44,221 nucleotides of DNA from Bacteroidales bacterium (GTDB lineage: Bacteria; Bacteroidota; Bacteroidia; Bacteroidales; UBA932). How positions within the stretch are numbered: the stretch's first letter is position 1; every line of letters starts with the position of its first letter. Shown in pieces: positions 17,811 to 26,766 of the stretch. The notes below the pieces were generated by a model. The model saw only the letters and a program-made list of their open reading frames with translations. It was not told where the DNA came from and did no database searches. Both the position numbers and the translations under genes were made by a program. The stretch is from positions 1-44,221 of the forward strand of contig JAFLUX010000014.1 of assembly GCA_022508605.1 (NCBI GenBank), given 5' to 3'.

Positions 17811-20180
17811 ATGGCTGAAGATATGAATACGAATCAGGCCGCCCGTTTCGACGGTGGCGGCGTAAATTTGAGGGAAATAGCGGGCAAGTGCATTTCGAAC
17901 TGGTACTGGTTCTTGATTTCGCTTGTCGTCTGCATAGGCCTCGCCGCGCTGTACATAGTAAAAACCCCGAAGATTTATACAAGGTCGGCCACCGTGCTCA
18001 TCAAGGAGACGGCTGTCCGCCGTACCTCCAACGACCTGGAGTCCATGCTCTCCGCCGGAGGCATGACGCAGCAGAGCTCGAAACTCTCCAACGAGATAAT
18101 AGCCCTGCAGTCTCCGGACCTCATGCGGGAAGTGGTGACGCGCATGGGCCTGGATTTCGACTACTTCGTTTCCGGCCGCGCCCGCAGGCATGTCATCTAC
18201 GGAGCGTCCCTCCCCATCAAGGCGGAGTTCCTCGAGCCTGCGCCGAGGGTGAGCATGGAGGTGATTCCGCTGTCCGCCTCCTCTTTCAAGATGGAAATGC
18301 ATTTCCAGGACACGAAGGAGAGCAAGAACTACAGAGGAAACTTCGGAGACACCCTGTCGACGGCAGTGGGCAGGCTGGTCATATCTTCATCTGGCACCGG
18401 CGCCGAGTTCGATACTCCCATATTCGTGGAGCATTATACGCTGCAGGCGGCAACCTCGTCCTATAACTCGCGTCTGAGCGCATCGGCGCTGAACGCTAAG
18501 AACTATTCTGACATCCTCTCGCTCACCATCACGGACCAGAGCCCGAGGCGGGCCGAGGACGTGCTGGACATGGTCATAAACGTCTACAACGAGAACTGGG
18601 TGGACGACCGCAACAAGATGGCTGTCAGCACCTCTCTGTTCATAGACGACCGTCTCAAGGCCATAGAGACCGACCTCGGGGCCGTAGATTCGGACATATC
18701 CTCCTTCAAGAGCCGCTATGTGGTCCCTGACGTCGCAGCCGCCGCCAGCATGTACATGTCGCAGACCCAGGAGGCCGGACGGCAGATACAAGACCTGGAC
18801 AATCAGCTTTATACCGCGCGCTACATACGCACGAGCATGAGCACTGCCGAAGACCTCTCAAAGCCGCTGCCCTCTCCTCCGGGACTTACCAATATCAATA
18901 TATCCACGCAGATAGGAAGATATAACGATATGGTAATCAAGCGCAACAACATCGTTGCCAATTCTTCTGACAAAAACCCTCTGGTGCAGGAGCTCGATAC
19001 CAATCTCCGCGATCTCAGGTCTTCCATATTCCTATCCATAGACGACCTCATCAATACCCTGCAAGCCCAGAAGGCGAACATAGAAAAGGCCGAACAGAAG
19101 GCCACCTCCCGCCTTGCGGACAACCCCAAGCAGACCAACTACCTGCTCAGCGTGGAGCGCCAGCAGAAGGTGAAGGAGGCCCTTTACATCTTCCTGCTCC
19201 AGAAGCGCGAGGAAAACGAGCTGTCCCAGGCCTTCACCGCCTACAACACCCGCGTGATTACCAAGCCTACCGGCTCTCCGTTCCCGACATCCCCCAATAC
19301 GAAGCAGATTCTCATGCTCGCGTTCATGATGGGAATCATGCTCCCGCTGATCTTGATTTATATATCCCTTGTCGCGGACACGAAAATACGCAACCGCAAG
19401 GACCTCGAAGTCCTTTCCGCCCCCTTCCTCGGGGAAGTGCCGCTCCACGGCAAGAAAAAGAGCCCTCGCAAGGACGGAGAAACCCCTGAACTGGTCGTCG
19501 AATCCGGAAAACGCGATGCCGTGAACGAAGCGTTCCGCGTGTGCCGCACCAATATAGAGTTCATCGCCAGAGGTTCGTACAGCAAGGTAATGATCGTGAC
19601 TTCCTTCAACCCCGGCAGCGGAAAGACTTTCGTCACTTCCAACCTCGGAGCGGCGCTTGCCATCAAGGGCAATAAAGTGCTGCTCATAGACGGAGACCTG
19701 AGGCACTGCTCCCTGTCGTCCGTATTCGGGCGTCCGAAAAATGGCCTGTCCGACTATCTGTCCATGGATGGAGTCGACCTGGAGTCCATCATCGTACACC
19801 CCCAGGGCTATGGGAACCTTTCCGTCCTGCCTGTAGGAACCGTGCCTCCGAATCCCAGCGAACTCGTGGGCAGCGAGAAATTCCAGGAACTGCTCGATGC
19901 AGTGAAGGATTCCTACGATTACGTCTTCGTAGACTGCCCTCCGTACAATGTGGTCGCCGACACGCAGATTATAGCCCAGTGGGCTGACCGGTCCATATTC
20001 GTCGTCCGCTCCGGCAGGCTCGAAAAGGACATGCTTGCCGAACTGGAGGGCCTTTGCGGCTCGAAGAAGCTGAAAGACCTTTCCGTGCTGCTGAATGCCA
20101 CCGAACTCAATGCCGGCCGCTCAGGCTACGGCTATGGTTACGGGTATCACGGCTACGACTACTATTCCCAGAAGAACTGA
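17811..20180 (+). CDS. Wzc-like polysaccharide co-polymerase and tyrosine kinase
   Basis: 789 residues. An inner-membrane chain-length domain runs from TM1 (about residues 33-53) to TM2 (about 500-521), with a coiled-coil periplasmic part and the GNVR-type stretch VITKPTGSPFPTSPN before TM2. The cytoplasmic BY-kinase domain has Walker A PGSGKT (601-606), Walker A' LLIDGD (Asp627, Asp629) and Walker B VFVDCPP (Asp708). The tail GYGYGYGYHGYDYYSQKN holds seven tyrosines, the autophosphorylation cluster that controls Wzc oligomer cycling. It acts with the Wza-like protein next to it to set chain length and export. A matching low-molecular-weight tyrosine phosphatase is not in the window. Confidence 0.96.
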   Translation: MAEDMNTNQAARFDGGGVNLREIAGKCISNWYWFLISLVVCIGLAALYIVKTPKIYTRSATVLIKETAVRRTSNDLESMLSAGGMTQQSSKLSNEIIALQSPDLMREVVTRMGLDFDYFVSGRARRHVIYGASLPIKAEFLEPAPRVSMEVIPLSASSFKMEMHFQDTKESKNYRGNFGDTLSTAVGRLVISSSGTGAEFDTPIFVEHYTLQAATSSYNSRLSASALNAKNYSDILSLTITDQSPRRAEDVLDMVINVYNENWVDDRNKMAVSTSLFIDDRLKAIETDLGAVDSDISSFKSRYVVPDVAAAASMYMSQTQEAGRQIQDLDNQLYTARYIRTSMSTAEDLSKPLPSPPGLTNINISTQIGRYNDMVIKRNNIVANSSDKNPLVQELDTNLRDLRSSIFLSIDDLINTLQAQKANIEKAEQKATSRLADNPKQTNYLLSVERQQKVKEALYIFLLQKREENELSQAFTAYNTRVITKPTGSPFPTSPNTKQILMLAFMMGIMLPLILIYISLVADTKIRNRKDLEVLSAPFLGEVPLHGKKKSPRKDGETPELVVESGKRDAVNEAFRVCRTNIEFIARGSYSKVMIVTSFNPGSGKTFVTSNLGAALAIKGNKVLLIDGDLRHCSLSSVFGRPKNGLSDYLSMDGVDLESIIVHPQGYGNLSVLPVGTVPPNPSELVGSEKFQELLDAVKDSYDYVFVDCPPYNVVADTQIIAQWADRSIFVVRSGRLEKDMLAELEGLCGSKKLKDLSVLLNATELNAGRSGYGYGYGYHGYDYYSQKN

Positions 20181-20184
20181 CCTG

Positions 20185-22131
20185 TTGTACCGCAGCGTTT
20201 TGAACTCCCGTATTTACAAGTATATAGGCAGAGCATCCGTAAAATATCTGGATGTACGCTTGGTGCTGGCAATGGATGTATTCCTGTCCGTGCTGGCATC
20301 ATGCGTCGTGTACGGTATCGCCGTCTTCATACTTGACTGGGACATACTGCTGCAGCTGAAGTTCCGGCTTGTCTGGCTCATATCTTCGGCAGTGGCCTCC
20401 GCCCTGTCGTTCCTGGTTATGCGGACATACACCATAATCATCCGCCACACCGAGTTCCGGGACATAATTAAGTTCCTGCTTGCGCTCGGCTTGAAGGCCG
20501 CGATGATGGCGGTGCTCATGCTGGCATTCCTGCCGTTCAGCTGGTGGATAGCCCTGATGCTGTTATTCGACGTGTTGTTTTCCATCCTGCTGCTTACAGC
20601 CATGCGCCTGCTGATGATGGTCTTCTACAACCTTTACAAGTCGAAGGTGAGGGAAATACAGAGGTGCCGCAGGGTGTTCCTGTACGGCGTCTCGGACAAG
20701 TCCGCCGCCGCCATATCGAGGTTCAAGGACTCTTCCCACTACAACATAGTCGGAGTCATAACCCCCAACCCATCCTTGCGCCATACGCGCTTTGCGGACA
20801 AGACCGTGTATTATTGCGATTCGGAAGCGGCACTCGACAGGCTTGCCATGACCTCGTCCAGCACCGGCATATTGTTTACCGCCCAGAATGACGTGAAACT
20901 TGAGAATAACCGCCTTCTCCGCTTTGCCGGCAACCTCGGACTGAAAACCTTCATCCTGCCGGAGGTGGGGGAGCTGGACGAGGTGCAGGCCGTCAGCAGC
21001 ATACGCAATGTCAGGATAGAAGATTTGCTCGCGCGCGATGAAATCCGCATTTCCATGCAGGAGGTGCTTTCCGGTTTTTCCGGAAAAACGGTTCTTGTGA
21101 CAGGCGCCGCAGGCTCCATAGGCTCGGAGCTGTGCCGCCAGCTTTCGACCTTCGGCATATCTAAGCTGATACTTTTCGACAATGCCGAGACCCCCATGCA
21201 CAACCTCCGTCTGGAGCTGGAAGACAGCTTCCCCGACCTCGATTTCGTCCCTGTCATAGGAGACGTGCGCCTGGAAAGACGTCTCGACTTCACGTTCAGA
21301 CATTACCGCCCGGACGTGGTGTTCCACGCCGCCGCCTACAAACATGTGCCGCTCATGGAGGAAAACCCCTGCGAGTCCGTGCTCGTGAATTTCGTAGGCA
21401 CTGGGTATGTGGCCGAAAAGTGCGTGGAGTACGGGGTGGAGAAGATGGTCATGATATCTACCGACAAGGCTGTCAATCCCACCAATATCATGGGGTGCAC
21501 CAAGCGTCTTGCTGAAATTTATGTCCAAAGTCTCGGCCTTGCCATTGAGAAAGGGGAAAGACAGGGAAAGACCAAGTTCGTCACCACCCGTTTCGGCAAT
21601 GTGCTCGGCTCGAACGGCTCCGTCATACCGCGCTTCCTGGAGCAGATTGCAAAGGGAGGTCCGCTTACAGTGACCCATCCCGAAATCACGCGCTTCTTCA
21701 TGACCATACCGGAGGCCTGCCGTCTTGTCATGGAGGCCGCAGTCATGGATACGGCCAACCGTATATGCGTTTTCGACATGGGCGAACCTGTCAGGATAGA
21801 TTCCCTGGCAAGGCGCATGATAGAGCTCTCCGGATTCAAGGTGGACAAGGACATCAGGATAGAATATACGGGCCTGAGGTCTGGAGAGAAACTTTTTGAA
21901 GAGGTGCTTTCCAACGAGGAAAATACGGACCCGACCATGCACGGGCGCATCCGTATCGCAAAAGTGCGCACCTATGCTTACTCGGAAGCGGTGGATGCGG
22001 TGGAGAGACTGGGAGATTATGCCCGCAATGTCAGGATTCCTGAAATGGTCAGGCTGATGAAACAAATCGTGCCTGAATTCATTTCCAAGAACTCCAAATT
22101 CTCCGAATATGATGAAGCGCCTCTCTCCTGA
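20185..22131 (+). CDS. CapD/FlaA1-like membrane NDP-sugar 4,6-dehydratase
   Basis: About 648 residues if translation starts at TTG 20185, 4 nt after the wzc stop. An ATG at 20095 is also in frame but would read 86 bp of the Tyr-rich wzc tail in another frame, giving a low-complexity peptide unlike the family. Four TM helices occupy about residues 20-140, then a Rossmann-like domain, then an SDR domain with GAAGSIG (307-313), AAYKHVPLMEENP and STDKAVNPTNIMGCTK (425-440). This family (PglF, WbpM, CapD) makes UDP-4-keto-6-deoxy sugars from UDP-GlcNAc at the membrane, often for the first sugar of a repeat unit. Start choice is the main doubt. Confidence 0.92.
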   Translation: MYRSVLNSRIYKYIGRASVKYLDVRLVLAMDVFLSVLASCVVYGIAVFILDWDILLQLKFRLVWLISSAVASALSFLVMRTYTIIIRHTEFRDIIKFLLALGLKAAMMAVLMLAFLPFSWWIALMLLFDVLFSILLLTAMRLLMMVFYNLYKSKVREIQRCRRVFLYGVSDKSAAAISRFKDSSHYNIVGVITPNPSLRHTRFADKTVYYCDSEAALDRLAMTSSSTGILFTAQNDVKLENNRLLRFAGNLGLKTFILPEVGELDEVQAVSSIRNVRIEDLLARDEIRISMQEVLSGFSGKTVLVTGAAGSIGSELCRQLSTFGISKLILFDNAETPMHNLRLELEDSFPDLDFVPVIGDVRLERRLDFTFRHYRPDVVFHAAAYKHVPLMEENPCESVLVNFVGTGYVAEKCVEYGVEKMVMISTDKAVNPTNIMGCTKRLAEIYVQSLGLAIEKGERQGKTKFVTTRFGNVLGSNGSVIPRFLEQIAKGGPLTVTHPEITRFFMTIPEACRLVMEAAVMDTANRICVFDMGEPVRIDSLARRMIELSGFKVDKDIRIEYTGLRSGEKLFEEVLSNEENTDPTMHGRIRIAKVRTYAYSEAVDAVERLGDYARNVRIPEMVRLMKQIVPEFISKNSKFSEYDEAPLS

Positions 22132-22624
22132 TGCGCTGCACTGGTATGTAGGCTGCGTGCGGAGCTGCCAGGAAAAGAGGGTGGCATCCGCATTGCGCGG
22201 GCGCGGGCTCGTGTGCTATCTGCCGCTGAGGCGCGAAGTGCGCCGGTGGAGCGACCGCAGGAAGGTCGTCGAATCGCTGCTCATCCCGCGTTATGTCTTT
22301 CTCCGTTGCAATGAGACCCAGCGGGTGGCTGTGTTGAAGTCCGAGCCGCGAATATGGGGCTTCATGGCTTCGGAAGGGCGTCCCTCCGTGGTGGGGGACG
22401 AGGAGATGGAGGCTTTCATCAAGATGGTTGAGAACGGTCGTCCTGTGAGGCTCGCGGAGTCCGGCGCCGTGCCCGGGGACAGGGTGCGGGTCACCAGCGG
22501 CCCCCTTGCGGGCGTTGAATGCCAGCTGGTGGGCATGTCCGGAAATCGCTGCCTTGCAGTGCAGCTCGGCCAGCTCGGAACGGCTCTTATGGATTTGGAA
22601 CTGGATTCAGTGGAACTGATATGA
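22109..22624 (+). CDS. UpxY-family NusG-like transcription antiterminator
   Basis: 171 residues, start at 22109 or the next codon (ATGATG). An NGN domain (about 10-110: WYVGCVRSCQEKRVASALRG, LLIPRYVFLRC) is followed by a KOW domain (GDRVRVTSGPLAGVECQLVG). Specialised NusG paralogues of this kind (UpxY in Bacteroides fragilis) bind RNA polymerase and stop early termination within the capsule operon that encodes them. They are usually the first gene. Here it is fourth, overlapping the dehydratase gene by 23 nt and rmlD by ATGA, and no UpxZ partner is seen. It might promote reading into the rml genes, or have a distant target. Confidence 0.92.
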   Translation: MMKRLSPDALHWYVGCVRSCQEKRVASALRGRGLVCYLPLRREVRRWSDRRKVVESLLIPRYVFLRCNETQRVAVLKSEPRIWGFMASEGRPSVVGDEEMEAFIKMVENGRPVRLAESGAVPGDRVRVTSGPLAGVECQLVGMSGNRCLAVQLGQLGTALMDLELDSVELI

Positions 22625-23490
22625 ATATTATAGTAACGGGAGCGGGCGGCCAGCTCGGGACGGCGCTGCGGCGCGTGGCATCCTCGGACGCCGCGGACCG
22701 ATATATATTTACGGATGTCGCCGAACTCGACATCACCTCCCGCGAGGCCGTTTTCTCCGCCGTGCGCAGGGAAAAGGCCGACGCGATAGTCAATTGTGCC
22801 GCATATACGAATGTCGAGAAGGCTGAAGACGACTATGAGGCGGCATCGCTGCTGAATGCAACTGCCCCCGGCATCCTGGCCGAGGCGATGCAGGCATCCG
22901 GCGGCCTGCTTGTGCACATAAGCACCGACTATGTGTTCGGGAAAGATTCATTCAACACCCCGTGTACCGAGGATCGCCCCTGCGCCCCTTCCGGGGTCTA
23001 CGGCCTGACCAAACTGCGCGGAGAACAGGCCGTGCAGGCATCCGGCTGCCGGCATCTGATAATACGCACCTCCTGGCTGTACAGCGAATACGGGAACAAT
23101 TTCGTAAAGACCATGCTGCGTCTCAGCGCGGAGAAGCCCTCCCTGAACGTGGTGTTCGACCAGGTGGGAACCCCCACCTATGCCCTGGATCTTGCCCGGG
23201 CCATCCATACCGTCATTCACGGGCGGCTGTACGAGGGGCACGAGGGCATCTACCACTACTCCGGCGAAGGCGTGTGCAGCTGGTACGATTTCGCGGAGGC
23301 GATAGCGTCCATGTCCGGCCACACCGGCTGCGAAATACATCCGTGCCGCAGCGCGGAATATCCGAGCAAGGTAGAAAGGCCGGCATACTCCGTACTCGAC
23401 AAGACAAAATTCAAGAAGACCTTCGGCATCCCTGTCCGGTATTGGCGTGACAGCCTCTCCGAATGTCTTTCAAACATGACCGAAATATGA
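22621..23490 (+). CDS. rmlD: dTDP-4-dehydrorhamnose reductase
   Basis: 289 residues from ATG 22621; the frame opens earlier, but the Rossmann strand begins here ([13 protein letters not shown], with G7, G10 and G13). It reduces dTDP-4-keto-L-rhamnose to dTDP-L-rhamnose with NAD(P)[27 protein letters not shown], the catalytic Y127xxxK131 in VYGLTKLRG and [18 protein letters not shown] are all typical. It overlaps the UpxY gene and rmlA by ATGA. Its usual substrate needs the RmlC epimerase, which is not in this cluster. Confidence 0.96.
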   Translation: MNIIVTGAGGQLGTALRRVASSDAADRYIFTDVAELDITSREAVFSAVRREKADAIVNCAAYTNVEKAEDDYEAASLLNATAPGILAEAMQASGGLLVHISTDYVFGKDSFNTPCTEDRPCAPSGVYGLTKLRGEQAVQASGCRHLIIRTSWLYSEYGNNFVKTMLRLSAEKPSLNVVFDQVGTPTYALDLARAIHTVIHGRLYEGHEGIYHYSGEGVCSWYDFAEAIASMSGHTGCEIHPCRSAEYPSKVERPAYSVLDKTKFKKTFGIPVRYWRDSLSECLSNMTEI

Positions 23491-24365
23491 AAGGAATAGT
23501 TCTCGCGGGCGGTTCGGGAACCCGCCTTTATCCAATCACGAAGGGAGTGAGCAAACAGCTTCTCCCGGTGTATGACAAACCTATGGTGTACTATCCCGTC
23601 AGCGTTCTGATGCTTGCCGGGATACGGGAGATACTGATAATATCTACTCCTGAGGACCTTCCGTCGTTCCGCCGCCTTCTGGGCGACGGGAGCGACTACG
23701 GCGTGCACTTCGAATATGCCGAGCAGCCGTCTCCGGACGGACTCGCCCAGGCATTCATCATAGGGCGCGACTTCATCGGCGATGACAGCGTGTGCCTCGT
23801 GCTGGGCGACAACATCTTCTATGGCGAGAACTTCACCGGCAAGCTCAAGGAGGCGGTGCGTGCGGCGGAGGAAGATAGCCTCGCGACAGTCTTCGGCTAT
23901 TGGGTGAAAGACCCCGAGCGCTACGGAGTGGCGGAGTTCGATGCCTCGGGCCGGTGCCTGAGCATAGAGGAGAAGCCGTCGTCCCCGAAGTCGAACTATG
24001 CGGTGGTGGGGCTGTATTTCTATCCCAACGAGGTGGTGGACGTGGCTGCCCGCATCAAGCCGAGCGCGAGGGGAGAGCTCGAGATAACCACGGTGAACCA
24101 GGAATTTCTGCATTCCGACAAGCTGAAGGTGCAGACCCTGGGGCGCGGATTCGCGTGGCTGGACACTGGGACGTTCGACTCCCTCAGCGATGCGGGGACC
24201 TTCGTGGAGGTGATAGAGAAGCGCCAGGGCCTGAAGATAGCCTGCCTCGAGGACATAGCCTACAAGCGCGGCTGGATAAGCGCGGAGCGTCTGCGGGAGC
24301 TGGCGGCGCCGATGGCGAAGAATCAGTATGGTCAGTATCTACTTAAAATAGCGGAGAAGCAGTGA
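23487..24365 (+). CDS. rmlA: Glucose-1-phosphate thymidylyltransferase
   Basis: 292 residues from ATG 23487, the start that opens the nucleotidyltransferase motif at once ([16 protein letters not shown]). It joins dTTP and glucose-1-phosphate to dTDP-glucose, the first step towards dTDP-L-rhamnose. [60 protein letters not shown] and [15 protein letters not shown] are full RmlA signatures, and the length matches the family (about 290). ATGA overlap with rmlD, GTGA overlap with rmlB. Confidence 0.97.
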   Translation: MKGIVLAGGSGTRLYPITKGVSKQLLPVYDKPMVYYPVSVLMLAGIREILIISTPEDLPSFRRLLGDGSDYGVHFEYAEQPSPDGLAQAFIIGRDFIGDDSVCLVLGDNIFYGENFTGKLKEAVRAAEEDSLATVFGYWVKDPERYGVAEFDASGRCLSIEEKPSSPKSNYAVVGLYFYPNEVVDVAARIKPSARGELEITTVNQEFLHSDKLKVQTLGRGFAWLDTGTFDSLSDAGTFVEVIEKRQGLKIACLEDIAYKRGWISAERLRELAAPMAKNQYGQYLLKIAEKQ

Positions 24366-25498
24366 AACGCAGCATAATCATAAGCGGCGGAGCCGGATTC
24401 ATAGGGTCTCACGTGGTGCGTCTGTTCGTGAACAAATACCCTGACTACAGGATAGTGAACCTCGACAAGCTGACGTATGCGGGGAACCTCGCGAACCTCA
24501 AGGACATAGAGGACAGACCCAACTATCGTTTCGTAAAAGGGGACATCTGCGACTTCGAGAGCGTCCTGTCCCTCATGCGCGAGGAGAGCGTCGACGGCAT
24601 CATACACCTTGCAGCGGAAAGCCATGTGGACCGCAGCATCAAGGATCCGTTCACATTCGCCAGGACCAATGTGCTGGGCACCCTGAGCCTCCTTCAGGCC
24701 GCGCGCCTGTACTGGGAGGGTCTTCCGGAGCGATACTCCGGCAAGCTGTTCTACCACATCAGTACGGATGAGGTGTACGGCGCTCTCGAGATGACCTGCC
24801 CGGAGGGCATGGAGGCCCCGTTCACGAGCGGGGCGAGCAGCGGGTCGCACCACCTGGCCTACGGCAGCGAGTTCTTCACTGAGGATAGGAAATACAGCCC
24901 CCACAGCCCCTACAGCGCGTCGAAGGCGTCCAGCGACCACTTCGTGCGTGCGTTCCACGACACCTACGGCATGCCCGTCGTGGTGACCAACTGTTCCAAC
25001 AACTACGGCCCGTATCAGTTTCCGGAGAAGCTCATCCCACTGTTCATAAACAATATAGTGCATCGCCGGAGCCTTCCTGTGTACGGACGCGGCGAGAATG
25101 TCCGCGACTGGCTGTATGTGGAGGACCATGCGAGGGCGATAGACACTATCTTCCATAGCGGCAAGGTCGCAGAGACGTACAACATAGGCGGATTCAACGA
25201 GTGGAAAAACATAGATGTAATCCGGCTTCTCATCAGGGCCGTGGACAGGCAGCTGGGACGCGCCGAGGGCGCGGATGACGACCTGGTGACCTTCGTCACG
25301 GACAGGGCCGGGCACGACCTGCGCTATGCCATAGACAGCCGGAAGCTGCGTAGCGAACTCGGGTGGGAGCCGTCGCTGCAGTTCGAAGAAGGCATCGAAA
25401 GGACGGTGCGGTGGTATCTCGACAATGCCGCCTGGATGGAGAACGTGACTTCGGGTGACTACCTGAAGTACTACGAGGACATGTACAAGGGGCGTTAG
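24362..25498 (+). CDS. rmlB: dTDP-glucose 4,6-dehydratase
   Basis: 378 residues from a GTG start that overlaps the rmlA stop (GTGA). It converts dTDP-glucose to dTDP-4-keto-6-deoxyglucose with bound NAD+. The Rossmann motif is GGAGFIG (9-15). The catalytic Thr135-Asp136-Glu137 lie in ISTDEVYG and Tyr184-Lys188 in [20 protein letters not shown] and [15 protein letters not shown] are diagnostic. It is the last gene of the polysaccharide run; its stop overlaps that of the convergent ROK gene by 4 nt, leaving no room for a separate terminator. Confidence 0.97.
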   Translation: MKRSIIISGGAGFIGSHVVRLFVNKYPDYRIVNLDKLTYAGNLANLKDIEDRPNYRFVKGDICDFESVLSLMREESVDGIIHLAAESHVDRSIKDPFTFARTNVLGTLSLLQAARLYWEGLPERYSGKLFYHISTDEVYGALEMTCPEGMEAPFTSGASSGSHHLAYGSEFFTEDRKYSPHSPYSASKASSDHFVRAFHDTYGMPVVVTNCSNNYGPYQFPEKLIPLFINNIVHRRSLPVYGRGENVRDWLYVEDHARAIDTIFHSGKVAETYNIGGFNEWKNIDVIRLLIRAVDRQLGRAEGADDDLVTFVTDRAGHDLRYAIDSRKLRSELGWEPSLQFEEGIERTVRWYLDNAAWMENVTSGDYLKYYEDMYKGR

Positions 25499-26694
25499 AT
25501 TCCCAGGAGCTTCTTTCGCGCAAGCAGGCAGTCTCCGATGACTATTGCCTTGCGCCCGAGCGTGGACAGCCTTATCTTCGTGTCTGCGGCTACCCTTTCC
25601 ATGGACAGCCTGTTGACTGCCGTGCGTATGGGCAGGGTAAGGTGCTCTCCGCCCACGATGAGGCGCCCGCCTATGACCACGAGGCCCGGGTTGAAGATGT
25701 TGATGATTCCGGCTATCCCGCGTCCGAGGGTTTCTCCGATTTCTCCTATGCTTTGGATGGCGAGCACGTCGCCTTTGAGTATGGCATCCAGTATCTCGGA
25801 AAGCTCGATGTCGCCCTTGTCCCGGTATATCCTGTAGAGGGACGAACGGCGGCCCGACTTCAGTTTCTCCGTGAGTATGCGGTGCAGCGCCGAACCGGAT
25901 GCGCCGGTCTCCAGACAGCCCACCTTTCCGCAGCGGCACATGATGTCGTTGTCCAACAGGGGGAAATGTCCTATCTCCCCGGAAAATCCCGACTTGCCGT
26001 AGTACAGCTGCCCGTCGAGTATCATCCCCATGCCGAGGCCCCAGCTCAGGTTTATGGCAATCATGTTGCGGTCGGCATGCCTGCCGAGGCTCATATACTC
26101 TCCGTAAGTCAGGGCGCGGGAATCGTTTTCCACGTTGACCGGGACGTTCAGCTCCCTCTGGAATATATCCTTGAGAGGGATGTCGTCGCTGACGAAGTAG
26201 GTGAGCGAATAGCCCTGCTCCGGGTTGACCCTTCCGGTCAGGCTCACTCCCACGGCCAGCACCTTTATCCACGGGATGCCGGCTGCCATAACCCTGTCCT
26301 TTACCATCCTGCACATTTCCCTGAATGAGGCCCCGTCCGACTTGAGCACGAATTCGATGTCCTCCAAATAGTGGAGCAGATTGCCCTTGAAGTCGGTAAT
26401 CGCCACGTGGAAATGGTGTCTGGCTATGTCTATGCCCACGAAGAATCCGGCATTGGGGTCGAGCCCGTATATGCTCGGACGCCGTCCTCCGGACGTGCCT
26501 ATCTTGCCTTCGTCCAGGAGAAAGCCCTCATCCATCAGCTCGCCAATCAGCTTGGTGATGGTGGGCACGCTTATGCCGAGTTCCTTGCTGAAGTACGATA
26601 TGCTTGAATTGTCATGGTTGATGCAAAGTTTGAGAATGTCCCGTTTTATCAGGGCATTCTTTCCTGTGGCATCGTTTAGGAAGCTGCTCGGCAT
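25495..26694 (-). CDS. ROK-family transcriptional regulator
   Basis: 399 residues from ATG 26694; the frame runs further upstream, but this start follows a perfect promoter box and begins a winged-helix domain (YFSKELGISVPTITKLIGEL, about residues 30-60). The ROK sugar-kinase-like part follows: ATP-binding GIDIARHHFHVAITDFKG, then EIGHFPLL with His243 and the zinc site CRCGKVGC (Cys253, Cys255, Cys260), then GIAGIINIFNPGLVVIGG. NagC/XylR-type ROK repressors sense free or phosphorylated sugars. Possible targets are the divergent sensor-trkH operon or its own gene. The HTH argues against a simple glucokinase. Confidence 0.94.
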   Translation of the reverse strand: MPSSFLNDATGKNALIKRDILKLCINHDNSSISYFSKELGISVPTITKLIGELMDEGFLLDEGKIGTSGGRRPSIYGLDPNAGFFVGIDIARHHFHVAITDFKGNLLHYLEDIEFVLKSDGASFREMCRMVKDRVMAAGIPWIKVLAVGVSLTGRVNPEQGYSLTYFVSDDIPLKDIFQRELNVPVNVENDSRALTYGEYMSLGRHADRNMIAINLSWGLGMGMILDGQLYYGKSGFSGEIGHFPLLDNDIMCRCGKVGCLETGASGSALHRILTEKLKSGRRSSLYRIYRDKGDIELSEILDAILKGDVLAIQSIGEIGETLGRGIAGIINIFNPGLVVIGGRLIVGGEHLTLPIRTAVNRLSMERVAADTKIRLSTLGRKAIVIGDCLLARKKLLGI

Positions 26695-26713
26695 GGCACA
26701 ATGAGTTCTTATG

Positions 26714-26721
26714 CAAAAATA
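26714..26721 (-). promoter_or_regulatory. ROK gene promoter, -7 box
   Basis: On the minus strand this reads TATTTTTG, a perfect TAnnTTTG, about 20 nt upstream of the ATG at 26694. No clear -33 element is seen. It lies 12 bp from the divergent box at 26734-26741. Confidence 0.7.
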
Positions 26722-26733
26722 CCAATTATTTCC

Positions 26734-26741
26734 TATATTTG
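26734..26741 (+). promoter_or_regulatory. Sensor-trkH operon promoter, -7 box
   Basis: TATATTTG is a perfect TAnnTTTG, 25 nt before the ATG at 26767. The leader is very A/T rich, as is usual for strong translation starts in Bacteroidota. No clear -33 TTTG is found. Confidence 0.7.
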
Positions 26742-26766
26742 TGCATATTTTGTAAAAAATTTTAAA

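Noticed and set aside
20563-22065. 500-residue minus-strand open frame
   Set aside because: Fully antisense to the CapD-like gene, whose SDR motifs are intact; no start context or domain.
24332-26314. 660-residue minus-strand open frame
   Set aside because: Covers rmlB and part of the ROK gene in wrong frames; typical antisense frame of GC-rich DNA.
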